Positions 23,628-31,839 of a DNA stretch of 36,972 bases are shown here, piece by piece. The notes beneath the pieces were generated by a model that saw nothing but the letters and a program-made list of their open reading frames with translations, did not search any database and was not told the DNA's origin. The DNA is taken from positions 1-36,972 of the forward strand of contig UQUH01000012.1 in assembly GCA_900544245.1 (NCBI GenBank). Direction: 5' to 3'. Made by a program: the position numbers and the translations under genes. Source of the DNA: an uncultured Coriobacteriaceae bacterium (GTDB lineage: Bacteria; Actinomycetota; Coriobacteriia; Coriobacteriales; QAMH01). Each line of letters opens with the position of its first letter. The first letter of the stretch is position 1.

Positions 23628-26039
23628 ATGTCGACATTGGTTGCCCTTCGAAGACTTAGATGGATTGCCAAGGGTCTTCGAGACGGCGGGTTCCAAGACT
23701 TTCGCACCATTGGAATAGCGGATATCAACGTATTTCAAGCGGGAAATGGGATGATTCGGCTGGAGGGTTGGGTCTACAGCTTCCGTCTCCTCACCAATCG
23801 ACCAATCCTGGAAGTGCTTCAAGACGACAAGGCAATCTTCACGAAGACGATAAACACGAGGCGGTCACCGGGCGCAGAGTCCTATTTCGGAAACAAAGAT
23901 CTCGGCGACGCCGGAATATATGCCTTCTTGCAATACGAATCAAACGTCGATTTATCCGCGCGGCTGCGTTTCGAAACGCCAAAGGGAGACTACTTCCTAA
24001 ATCTGGGCACCATAAGGAAAAATACCAGCAAGGCGATTCATCCTAGGGTTTTCGACCCATGGGAGTCGAATCAATTCGGCGAGATCGACTTGGGGTATAT
24101 GCAGCTTGGCTCGTTACGCCCCTATCTCCAAAACAATCCCTCTACCACAGAGGACATCGTTGACATTATCATCCCGATTTACAACGGCCTCGAATTGCTG
24201 TCTCCCCTATTCGAATCAGTGAAACAGACCAGTCTGCCCTATCGCCTGATCATCATCAACGACGCAAGCCCCGATTCACGCGTAGACGATTACCTGCAGT
24301 CAGTCGCAGACAATGCGGATAACATCATTCTGATTGAGAACGACCGCAATCTCGGTTTTGTCCGGTCCGTCAACCGCGGACTATCCATGTCTTCCAATGA
24401 CGTAGTCATACTGAACACGGATACCGAACTTCCCGATAGATGGTTGGAACGGCTCATCAGACCGATACGAATCGACGAAACGGTCGCATCGGCCACCCCC
24501 ATGACAAACAGCGGCACGATCTGCAGCTTTCCGAATTTCCTCGAGAATAACCGCCTATTCGACGGCCTTTCGCTCAAGGCAATTGACGAGCAATTCGGCA
24601 AAATGATTCCACTCTATACGGAAGTCCCCACTGGCGTTGGGTTCTGCATGGCGATGAGCAGGAACGCCCTCGCCAAAATCGGAGCACTGGACGAGGAAAC
24701 CTTTGGCAAAGGCTATGGTGAAGAAAACGACTGGTGCCAGCGTGCCATCAAGGCAGGATTCAAAAACGTCCTCGTGGAAAACCTCTTTGTCTATCATAAG
24801 CATGGCGGGAGCTTCGAGAGCGATGAAAAACGGGCTCTCTGCGAGGCACATGAGAAGAAGCTGCTCGAGAAGCATCCGACCTATTTAGAGGAGGTGGCAT
24901 GCTTCTGCCAAGCTGATCCGTTATCACAGTTCAGATCCTATGTTCAATCTGCACTCAGGTGCTCTCAACTACCCCCCGTCCTTCTGGTTTTCAATCATCT
25001 GCTTGGTGGCGGCGCAAACGATTATCTCGAAAAGGAAAAGCCGAAAATATTGGAACAGGGGCGCGCGATTGCCACGCTGGCCTTCGAGCCCGTCGAGTAT
25101 ATGTATCACCTGACCGTCGAATACGGCGAACTGTCTTTTCAATGCCTTTCCACCTCGCTCGCAAGTCTTCTTTCTCTCTTCGACGATGTCGATGAGGTGT
25201 GGATAAACGAACTCGTCACGTTTGGACAGATCCAGGGCAACATGGAGACAATCAAAGACTTCATACGCGTCAGGAAGCCTCTTTGCAAAATCCTGATTCA
25301 TGACTATTTTCCAATTTGCCCAAGCATCAATCTACTGGATTGCGAAGGACGTTTCTGCGGCATTCCCTCCAACCTCATGAAATGTCAGGAGTGCTACAAG
25401 AAAAAGGGGTTCGATCGGGAATACGGAGCGACGATTCTCGACTACCGAAGCAAATGGGAGGCCCTTTTTGGTGAAGAGGCAGATGTCGTATGTTTCTCCG
25501 TATCATCCGAAGAGCTACTCACTCGGGCGTTTCCCCAAATAGCGCGAGTAATCGTATCGCCTCATGCCGTACGCCCACTCCCCAAGGTCAAGACAAACGG
25601 ATACAATCATGATGAAATCAGGATCGGCATCATAGGAAGAATGTGCGAGCACAAGGGAGCCAGCATAGTCAAATCCATTGCCGAGCACTCTAGAGCCGCT
25701 GGAATCTCCGTCGTGCTATTCGGAGATTTCGAAGATGGCCAGAAACCAGACGGAATCAAAGTCATCGGCGAGTATCAGCGCGACGAGCTTTCGAACCTTG
25801 TCCAGTCAGAAGAGATAGATGTCATCTTCTTTCCGAGTATCTGGCCGGAAACGTTTTCGTTTACATGTTCGGAGGCAATTTCGATGGGACTTCCCGTCGC
25901 CTCGTTCGACATTGGAGCTCCGGCGGAAAGAATAAAGGCGTATGACCTCGGTAAAGTCATGCCCCTTGACTTGGACATCGAAGAGATCGTCGATGAGCTC
26001 ATCCGACACGCGAACAAAAGCGGAGTTCCTAACTCATGA
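23628..26039 (+). CDS. Two-domain glycosyltransferase (GT2 plus GT4)
   Basis: 803 residues; ATG follows AAGGAG. Three parts are visible. Residues 1-170 look like a beta-rich accessory domain I cannot name. A GT2 domain (about 175-430) has VDIIIPIYNGLELL, IINDASPDSRVDDY, LNTDTELPDRW at the metal site, PTGVGFCMAM and GEENDWCQRA. A GT4-like GT-B domain (about 440-803) has IGIIGRMCEHKGAS and FFPSIWPETFSFTCSEAISMG. Within the latter, a four-Cys stretch (CPSINLLDCEGRFCG, then CQECYKKKG) could bind a metal, as in related glycan-cluster enzymes. Two active sites in one chain suggest sequential addition of two sugars or a polymerising enzyme. The next GT gene overlaps its stop by ATGA. Confidence 0.85.
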   Translation: MSTLVALRRLRWIAKGLRDGGFQDFRTIGIADINVFQAGNGMIRLEGWVYSFRLLTNRPILEVLQDDKAIFTKTINTRRSPGAESYFGNKDLGDAGIYAFLQYESNVDLSARLRFETPKGDYFLNLGTIRKNTSKAIHPRVFDPWESNQFGEIDLGYMQLGSLRPYLQNNPSTTEDIVDIIIPIYNGLELLSPLFESVKQTSLPYRLIIINDASPDSRVDDYLQSVADNADNIILIENDRNLGFVRSVNRGLSMSSNDVVILNTDTELPDRWLERLIRPIRIDETVASATPMTNSGTICSFPNFLENNRLFDGLSLKAIDEQFGKMIPLYTEVPTGVGFCMAMSRNALAKIGALDEETFGKGYGEENDWCQRAIKAGFKNVLVENLFVYHKHGGSFESDEKRALCEAHEKKLLEKHPTYLEEVACFCQADPLSQFRSYVQSALRCSQLPPVLLVFNHLLGGGANDYLEKEKPKILEQGRAIATLAFEPVEYMYHLTVEYGELSFQCLSTSLASLLSLFDDVDEVWINELVTFGQIQGNMETIKDFIRVRKPLCKILIHDYFPICPSINLLDCEGRFCGIPSNLMKCQECYKKKGFDREYGATILDYRSKWEALFGEEADVVCFSVSSEELLTRAFPQIARVIVSPHAVRPLPKVKTNGYNHDEIRIGIIGRMCEHKGASIVKSIAEHSRAAGISVVLFGDFEDGQKPDGIKVIGEYQRDELSNLVQSEEIDVIFFPSIWPETFSFTCSEAISMGLPVASFDIGAPAERIKAYDLGKVMPLDLDIEEIVDELIRHANKSGVPNS

Positions 26040-27223
26040 TGAACGCAAGAAAATGCCAAAACGCGCTCGTGCAAAAAACCGTGGACTCCCTGGGCATCAA
26101 AGGGGTTTTCCGCGAAGCAATAGCATCCGGCCGCCAGCCATGGAAGGCGCATCTTCTGCTCTATCTCTCGGAACCCGACTGTGCGACGGATTACATACGA
26201 ATAATGGGACCCGTCCTGCTAAATGACGCCCTGTCGAGGACACTTACGTTCTGCATTACCCGATTGGCATATGACGAGGAGACCCAATCCTTCAATATCT
26301 CCGAGCGCGTTCTTGATCGGTTTCCGCTAACCATCGTCGTATCTCGAGAAAAAATCAGTACAGAGGCGCTCGGCGCCCTGCGGCTTCTTAAAGACAAGTA
26401 TCCGTCTACCCGCATTTGGATAGACATCGATGACGACCTCTTCAGCATAACCGAAGCGCATCCGGAATACGATCAATACGCAAGGCGCCTTGACGTGCTC
26501 GGATCGCTCATCGGACTTTCCGACACGGTTACCGTATCGACCGCGGGAGTGAAACAGGGACTCGTCAGCGCTGGCTATGGGGAAAAGCTCCCGATAATAG
26601 TGCCCAACTACCTTGACGATCGCATCTGGCAGTCCAAACCGAGGCAAAAGCAACCCAAAGACCCATCCAAGATACGCGTGTTGTACTCCGGAACGGAAAC
26701 GCACGACGCTGACCTGAAAACAGTTGTAGAAGCGATTCGGATTGCTCAGGAAATTGTCAAAAGGCAGCTGAAAAAAGATCTCGAGGTTGTGGTTGTCGGA
26801 GGAACGACAACGGAGCTTCCCGGCATGAACATCGTGAGGGTACCCGACTCGATGCGATTCTACACATCTTACATACCCTGGCTCCAGAGCATGAGGCCAT
26901 TTGACTTCGCCATCGCGCCCCTTGACCTAGACAACAAGCTCAACTGGTCGAAGAGCGCCTTGAAGTACTTGGAATACTCCGCCATGGGCCTGCCTGCGAT
27001 TTTCACGGAAATAGAACCCTATGCACGCGTAGTCAATAGTCACGAGAACGGCATCCTGATTCCGGGGAACTCGAAGGACGCATGGGTCGAAGCGCTCGTG
27101 TCGCTAGCGTCAGACCATCAGCTCGCGCAGCGCATATCGAATCAATGTCGCACCGACGTAACCGCCAACCGCCTGCTTTCCCAGCATTTTGGAGAATGGA
27201 AATCGATAATCGAGCCTGAATAG
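26036..27223 (+). CDS. Glycosyltransferase, GT4-like
   Basis: 395 residues. Starts at ATG 26036, overlapping the previous stop (ATGATGA), so it is translationally coupled. The C-terminal donor domain shows IRVLYSGTETHDADLKTVVEA, VVVVGGTTTELPGMN, IAPLDLDNKLNWSKSALKYLEYSAMGLPAIFT and NGILIPGNSKDAW. The N-terminal half has WIDIDDDLFSIT, also seen in related polysaccharide-cluster transferases. Substrates unknown. It forms a two-gene plus-strand operon with the fusion gene and ends in a terminator-like stem. Confidence 0.82.
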   Translation: MMNARKCQNALVQKTVDSLGIKGVFREAIASGRQPWKAHLLLYLSEPDCATDYIRIMGPVLLNDALSRTLTFCITRLAYDEETQSFNISERVLDRFPLTIVVSREKISTEALGALRLLKDKYPSTRIWIDIDDDLFSITEAHPEYDQYARRLDVLGSLIGLSDTVTVSTAGVKQGLVSAGYGEKLPIIVPNYLDDRIWQSKPRQKQPKDPSKIRVLYSGTETHDADLKTVVEAIRIAQEIVKRQLKKDLEVVVVGGTTTELPGMNIVRVPDSMRFYTSYIPWLQSMRPFDFAIAPLDLDNKLNWSKSALKYLEYSAMGLPAIFTEIEPYARVVNSHENGILIPGNSKDAWVEALVSLASDHQLAQRISNQCRTDVTANRLLSQHFGEWKSIIEPE

Positions 27224-27239
27224 ACCCGTCTCGATTATC
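27205..27239 (+). terminator. Stem spanning the GT gene stop
   Basis: GATAATCGAG (27205-27214) pairs perfectly with CTCGATTATC (27230-27239), with the TAG stop in the loop, followed by CGTTTCCC. The T tract is weak. It lies 45 bases before the convergent L,D-transpeptidase stop. Confidence 0.4.
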
Positions 27240-27283
27240 CGTTTCCCATCTATAACTTGGTTGGCGTGCAAGCACGAAGGTGC

Positions 27284-29407
27284 CTAGTTAAATATGGCCA
27301 CCGTCGTTCCAGCAGTAATGTTGTTGTATATCCATTGGGCATTGGGATATGCAAGCCGTATGCACCCATGCGAAAGGCTGTGCCCGAGCTCGCTATCCGA
27401 TGCCAAGATGGTATGGAAGAAGTATCCGCCCGCAATTTGCGTGCAGTAGTGTGCACGGCTGTCGGTGGTGAGAGTTCCGACCTTGCCTCCTGTCGTTCGG
27501 AAGGTTCCCGTGATGGTGGGCGTGCCCGGTGCGCCCGTGACGCATGACCACAGATACGTAGGACTCCAGTTTCCTTGACTGCCGGTAAAAACGCCAACTT
27601 GATGGGCACCGCGATCGACGAGAATGAGCCTATTGGTTCCGCTTGAATAGCCTTGTGCCCTTGATGCGAGCGTATTCGTGCCGAGCCACCTTCCGCTCCC
27701 ATCGAATTGTTCGTACTTGCCATCGATATTTCGATTGCTGGCAACCATGGCACCGCTGCTGTCCAGGTAATACCATACCCCGCCGAGTTCCAGCCATCCG
27801 GTATGAGCAATGCCCGTTTTAGATGCTCCGTAGAACCAGAGCCCCGCGGTTTTATGCCATCCGGATATTATCTTTCCACCATCATCGGTCAGGATGAGTT
27901 TGCCATCTTTGTCGAATTTGCCGATACGCGAGATCGCACCGGAATCCGCAGCATATCCTGCGATCTTGGTGCCGTCCTCCTTCGTCTCGAGCGTTACCTG
28001 GCAATGAGAGCGCATATCGCCGTTTTGAGTGAACGAGTACTGCTTGCCATCGATCGTTTTCAGAGATTCATTGGTCATGGCGCCTTTTTTGTCTTTGTCG
28101 AACCAATACCAGCGGCCATTTACGTACTGCCAGCCACTCTGCACCTGAGCGCCAGATCCCTGCGCGTAATACCAAGTCGACTTGTCGCCCTTGACCTTGA
28201 ACCAGCCGAGTGCCATGGCACCTGATTCGGTAAGGTAGTATCTCTTGCCATCCGGCGAGATCCATCTATCCGTCGCCATCGACCCCAGCAGATCGCCCTC
28301 GAGGTCACCTTGTAGCCAGTACCACGTCCCGTGTGGACAAACCCAGCCATTCTTGACCTGCGCTCCGGATCCATCTGCGTAATACCAATTTATGGCATCT
28401 TTGCCAGCAGCATCTTTGGCACTCGCCTTGTACCAACCAGTTGCCATGGCACCCGAAGAGGTCAGATAGTACTTCTTGCCCTTGTCGGTGACCCACTTAG
28501 CCTCGGCCATGGCGCCGTTTGCATCCGGCTGTAGCCAATACCAGGCGCCACCGGGAGCTATCCAGCCGCCCTTGACCTTGGCGCCCGAGCCGTTCGTGTA
28601 ATACCATTTGCCATCGTACTTGACCCAACCGGTGGCCATGACACCGGAACCAGCAAGATAGTAATCGGCACCCTTGACGCTCACCCATTTTGCCTCGGCC
28701 ATCGACCCGTCGGCTTCAAGCCAGTACCATCGTCCACCAGGAGCAATCCAAGCATTCTTGACCTTTGCCCCCGAGCCGTTCGCGTAGTACCACTTGCCGT
28801 CATGTTTGACCCAGCCGGTCGCCATGACACCCGAGGAAGTCAAGTAGTATTCCTTGTCCTTGTCGGTAATCCACTTGGACGTGGCCATCGCGCCGTTTGC
28901 GTCCGGTTGCAGCCAATACCAGGCGCCACCAGAGGCAATCCAACCTGTCGAGGGCTTGGCCTTCGGATTTGCGAAATAATACCAAGTGCCATCGGAATCT
29001 TGCATCCATCCGGCTTTGATCGGCTTCTTGACGGGCTTTTGCTGAGCGGAAGCGTCTGCCTTGGAATCATCTGCTTCCGGCTTGGCGGAGGACTCGTTTT
29101 TGCTTGCCGAAGAATCCGTGCCGACGGGCGTGGCCGCATTCGAGAGCGTGACATCACGCGAGGAAGACCTCTCGCCAGCCAGCTCTCTCCCGGGCTGCCC
29201 GTTCGTGAGCTGCGCACCTTGCGTGCCGAGATCCTGGTCACTCGATTCGCCGGCTTCGTTGAAACGAGAGGGAGTACTTGAATCTTCGGCATGGGCAGGA
29301 CAAATGACAATGCTCGTACAGACGAAAACGGCCACCAGAAAAACAAGAACGCGAGATACCCACACGAACATGCCCCGATCTGATTTGAAGCCGCTTTCAA
29401 TCATCAT
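27284..29407 (-). CDS. Secreted L,D-transpeptidase with cell-wall-binding repeats
   Basis: 707 residues. Signal peptide with core VLVFLVAVFVCTSIVICPAHA, cleavage expected after residue 40. A Ser/Lys-rich linker (about 41-130) leads to a long array of choline-binding-type repeats (about 130-575) and a YkuD catalytic domain (about 590-707). The catalytic site is SHGCIRL, with Cys682 as nucleophile and His680 next to it. YkuD enzymes make 3-3 peptidoglycan cross-links or attach proteins to the wall. The order, binding array first and catalysis last, is unlike most L,D-transpeptidases. ATG 29407 follows AAGGTAG; ATG 29404 is next to it. Lies 45 bases after the Pce-like gene, without a clear promoter of its own. 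Confidence 0.92.
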   Translation of the reverse strand: MMIESGFKSDRGMFVWVSRVLVFLVAVFVCTSIVICPAHAEDSSTPSRFNEAGESSDQDLGTQGAQLTNGQPGRELAGERSSSRDVTLSNAATPVGTDSSASKNESSAKPEADDSKADASAQQKPVKKPIKAGWMQDSDGTWYYFANPKAKPSTGWIASGGAWYWLQPDANGAMATSKWITDKDKEYYLTSSGVMATGWVKHDGKWYYANGSGAKVKNAWIAPGGRWYWLEADGSMAEAKWVSVKGADYYLAGSGVMATGWVKYDGKWYYTNGSGAKVKGGWIAPGGAWYWLQPDANGAMAEAKWVTDKGKKYYLTSSGAMATGWYKASAKDAAGKDAINWYYADGSGAQVKNGWVCPHGTWYWLQGDLEGDLLGSMATDRWISPDGKRYYLTESGAMALGWFKVKGDKSTWYYAQGSGAQVQSGWQYVNGRWYWFDKDKKGAMTNESLKTIDGKQYSFTQNGDMRSHCQVTLETKEDGTKIAGYAADSGAISRIGKFDKDGKLILTDDGGKIISGWHKTAGLWFYGASKTGIAHTGWLELGGVWYYLDSSGAMVASNRNIDGKYEQFDGSGRWLGTNTLASRAQGYSSGTNRLILVDRGAHQVGVFTGSQGNWSPTYLWSCVTGAPGTPTITGTFRTTGGKVGTLTTDSRAHYCTQIAGGYFFHTILASDSELGHSLSHGCIRLAYPNAQWIYNNITAGTTVAIFN
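27680..29017 (-). repeat. Cell-wall-binding repeat array in the L,D-transpeptidase
   Basis: About 18-20 units of roughly 20 residues. In the middle they form a higher-order triplet: a GWVKxDGKWYYxNGSGAKVK unit, a GWIAPGGxWYWL unit, and a KWVxxxGxxYYL unit ending GxMAT. The triplet recurs about four times every 65-75 residues, with length changes in the later copies. Some units have lost key aromatics. Confidence 0.8.
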
Positions 29408-29452
29408 CTACCTTGCCATTCTCGCTCGACAAACTATTTATCTGACAGTTTT

Positions 29453-31738
29453 CTACGAAGAGGATACCACTCCTCTAGATGGATCTGTCGCATCCCAAAG
29501 CCCGGTGGCGTCAACGTGATATATGCCAACCCAGACGTTGGACTCCATGGCGCCATCCGCGCCGACGTAGTAATTGCCAACCCACTTGCTCTTTTCCATA
29601 GCTCCGGAAGCGTTGAAGTAATACCACGTTCCCTTGAGTTTCTGCCAACCGGTGAGCATAGCGCCCGATGAACTCAGGCAGTATGTCTTTCCATCGACTT
29701 CTTGCACGCCAGTTTGCATGATGCCATCGGATTTGCTCAGGTAATACCAAGCGCCATTGGCCACACGCCATCCCCTTGCCATGGCACCGGATGCGTCCAG
29801 GTAATACCATTTACCTCCGGAGAGTACCCAGCCCGTCTGCATGACACCGGAGCCGTTCATGTAATAGCGAATCCCATTTACCGTCTCCCAGCCGGTAGCC
29901 ATAGCCCCAGAGTCTTCCAGGTAATACCAAGCGCCGTTATCGTATAACCAGCCTGTGAGCATGGCGCCGGAATTCTGGAAGAAATACCACGTGCCATACA
30001 GATATTGCCAGCCAGTGAGCATGGCACCGGAATCGCTCATGAGATACCAGACATCCTGAACCTGCTCCCACCCCGTAGCCATGATGCCGGATTCGTGCAG
30101 GTAATACCAAGAGCCACGGTCGGCGAGCCAGCCGGTGAACATGGCGCCGGACGGATCGAGATAAAACCAGTGGCCGTTTTGCTTGAGCCAGCCCGTTTGC
30201 ATGGCGCCCGAACCGTCAAAGTAATAATCTGAGCTACTAACGGACACCCAGCCGGTCGCCATGATGCCCGAATCGCGCAGGTAGTACCAGGTCTGGCCAA
30301 CATTGAGCCAGCCAGTCGTCAAGACTCCCCGGGAATCGTAATACACCCAATCCGATCCGACCTTATGCCACCCGCGTTTATTGCTATCAACGCTCGGTAT
30401 ATCGGGTTCCACATCATCATTATGGGGATACTTAATTATTTCCGCATTCTCCTCGATGTAGACCTTCACGCCATCAAGAGTCGCCCAACGATTTGTGACG
30501 GCATCGCAAGACCCTTCATCAACGCCGGGTTCGCCGAAGAAATACTGCTTGCCGCTCTTGGCTGTATGCCAACCCGTTCCCTTGTAAGGAACGCCATTCA
30601 AGTAAAGGGTCGCATACGGAGCGACACTGAACTCTCGCACAACGGGATCCGCATCTTCTGCATTGGTCCACACACCATCAGCCGTAAGATCGGCGACAAG
30701 CGCATCTTCGCCCTTTTCGGGCATCTCGGGAGCGCTGAAATACCGAGCGCCTTTCTCGTCTAGAATGTCAATGACTCGCCGTGCAAGAGCCGCGAAGTCC
30801 CCCGTCTGGACCACGACGCACCTGTCGTCACCATTTGCCTGCTTGAGGATGGCGCGCAAATAATCCGAAGAGTTCGATCCGGCAGCGCCATGATGGCCCA
30901 ATTTGAGCAAATCGACGGGACCGACAACGTCCTTGAGGCGATCCTCATCGCCCACGCCGTTGCCATCGCCATCTGTATAGTTATTGATATCGCCGGCCAA
31001 GAAGGCCGTTCGTCCATTTGCCGCCGTGATCTTCACGCCATAGGAAAAGTAATTCGCATCGGGAACCTTCGTCTGCAGGTATGTCTCGTCATAGTTCAAT
31101 ATCTCGATCTTGGCATCGCCGAGCATGAAAACCGGACTGCCCTTATCCGAATCATCGGCACCCGCATAAGACGAATCGAGATGCTGGATGAAACGGGCAC
31201 CATACGCGTCCTGCGCCCATTTTGCCGCATCGAGGAACTTGTCGTATACGAACTGGTTATCCCATAATCGTGCCTCATCCGTAATCAGGCTATCGTCATA
31301 GACGGACAGATAAATCGCCTTGGGATGGAATGCCTCGATAATGTCCGGTGCCGAGCCGATGTGGTCGCTATGAGAATGAGTGCCGATGTAGAAATCGAGA
31401 TTGTCTTGGGTCACGCCGATCTTTCTCATATAGGCAATGACCTCGTCTTCGTGGCCACCACCGATAATTGTGCTATCACGTGGAGGATAGCGAGGGTCTG
31501 ACCCGTCGGGATAGTCATCATCCTCCCCCGAGTCAACTACGCCAAAATGGCCATCGCACTCGATGATGATCGCATCGTTATAGCTAAACGGGAGAACATG
31601 TATGCGCACCTCACCAGACAGCAAAGAGCGATTTCCATCTGCAAGCGCCTGATGTGGCACGAAAGCAGCGCACAGGAAGAGCAGGGCAAGAGCAGCTAGT
31701 CCCCAGCCAATACGGTGAGATTCTTCGGTAACGCCCAA
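29453..31738 (-). CDS. Pce/CbpE-like phosphorylcholine esterase with wall-binding repeats
   Basis: 761 residues from TTG 31738 (GGAAG 5 nt before it). Signal peptide, cleavage expected after ALA at 33. A metallo-beta-lactamase-fold domain (about 44-340) has THSHSDHIG (metal ligands His121, His123, Asp125, His126), AGD250 and HH282-283. From memory, its sequence follows S. pneumoniae Pce closely: AIIIECDGHFGVVDSGED then YPDGSDPRYP, YLSVYDDSLITDEARLWDN, and VDLLKLGHHG. Pce removes phosphocholine from teichoic acids. About 15 choline-binding-type repeats fill residues 455-755, ending in a cap with WVGIYHVDATGLWDAT. The enzyme should act outside the cell on the glycan to which its repeats bind. 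Alternative: an MBL nuclease or esterase of other specificity, less likely given the Pce-specific blocks. Confidence 0.85.
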   Translation of the reverse strand: MGVTEESHRIGWGLAALALLFLCAAFVPHQALADGNRSLLSGEVRIHVLPFSYNDAIIIECDGHFGVVDSGEDDDYPDGSDPRYPPRDSTIIGGGHEDEVIAYMRKIGVTQDNLDFYIGTHSHSDHIGSAPDIIEAFHPKAIYLSVYDDSLITDEARLWDNQFVYDKFLDAAKWAQDAYGARFIQHLDSSYAGADDSDKGSPVFMLGDAKIEILNYDETYLQTKVPDANYFSYGVKITAANGRTAFLAGDINNYTDGDGNGVGDEDRLKDVVGPVDLLKLGHHGAAGSNSSDYLRAILKQANGDDRCVVVQTGDFAALARRVIDILDEKGARYFSAPEMPEKGEDALVADLTADGVWTNAEDADPVVREFSVAPYATLYLNGVPYKGTGWHTAKSGKQYFFGEPGVDEGSCDAVTNRWATLDGVKVYIEENAEIIKYPHNDDVEPDIPSVDSNKRGWHKVGSDWVYYDSRGVLTTGWLNVGQTWYYLRDSGIMATGWVSVSSSDYYFDGSGAMQTGWLKQNGHWFYLDPSGAMFTGWLADRGSWYYLHESGIMATGWEQVQDVWYLMSDSGAMLTGWQYLYGTWYFFQNSGAMLTGWLYDNGAWYYLEDSGAMATGWETVNGIRYYMNGSGVMQTGWVLSGGKWYYLDASGAMARGWRVANGAWYYLSKSDGIMQTGVQEVDGKTYCLSSSGAMLTGWQKLKGTWYYFNASGAMEKSKWVGNYYVGADGAMESNVWVGIYHVDATGLWDATDPSRGVVSSS
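29510..30378 (-). repeat. Cell-wall-binding repeat array in the Pce-like protein
   Basis: About 15 consecutive units of ~20 residues, typical form GWLKQNGHWFYLDPSGAMFT. The W, WYY and GAM/GIM positions that form choline pockets in pneumococcal proteins are kept in most units. The last two are shortened, cap-like units. Confidence 0.85.
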
Positions 31739-31763
31739 TGTTCTTCCTATCTTGAAAGCAGGA

Positions 31764-31831
31764 GCTCTGCGTCATGACCCGAGCTCGCAAGGAGCAGCGA
31801 ATCAATGACGCAGAGCACGGAACCTATTTTA
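31764..31831 (-). promoter_or_regulatory. Leader hairpin and -10 box of the Pce-like gene
   Basis: On the minus strand TAAAAT (31831-31826) is followed by a perfect 12-bp inverted repeat, GCTCTGCGTCAT (31816-31805) with ATGACGCAGAGC (31775-31764), and then by the ribosome site. A transcript from this box would begin almost at the stem. It could alternatively end transcripts of the upstream gene, but no T tract follows. Confidence 0.4.
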
Positions 31832-31839
31832 TGCGTTCT

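Noticed and set aside
29510..30378. Regular ~60-base periodicity resembling a CRISPR array
   Set aside because: The period reflects 20-residue protein repeats in an open frame; units are diverged and there are no constant repeats with unique spacers.
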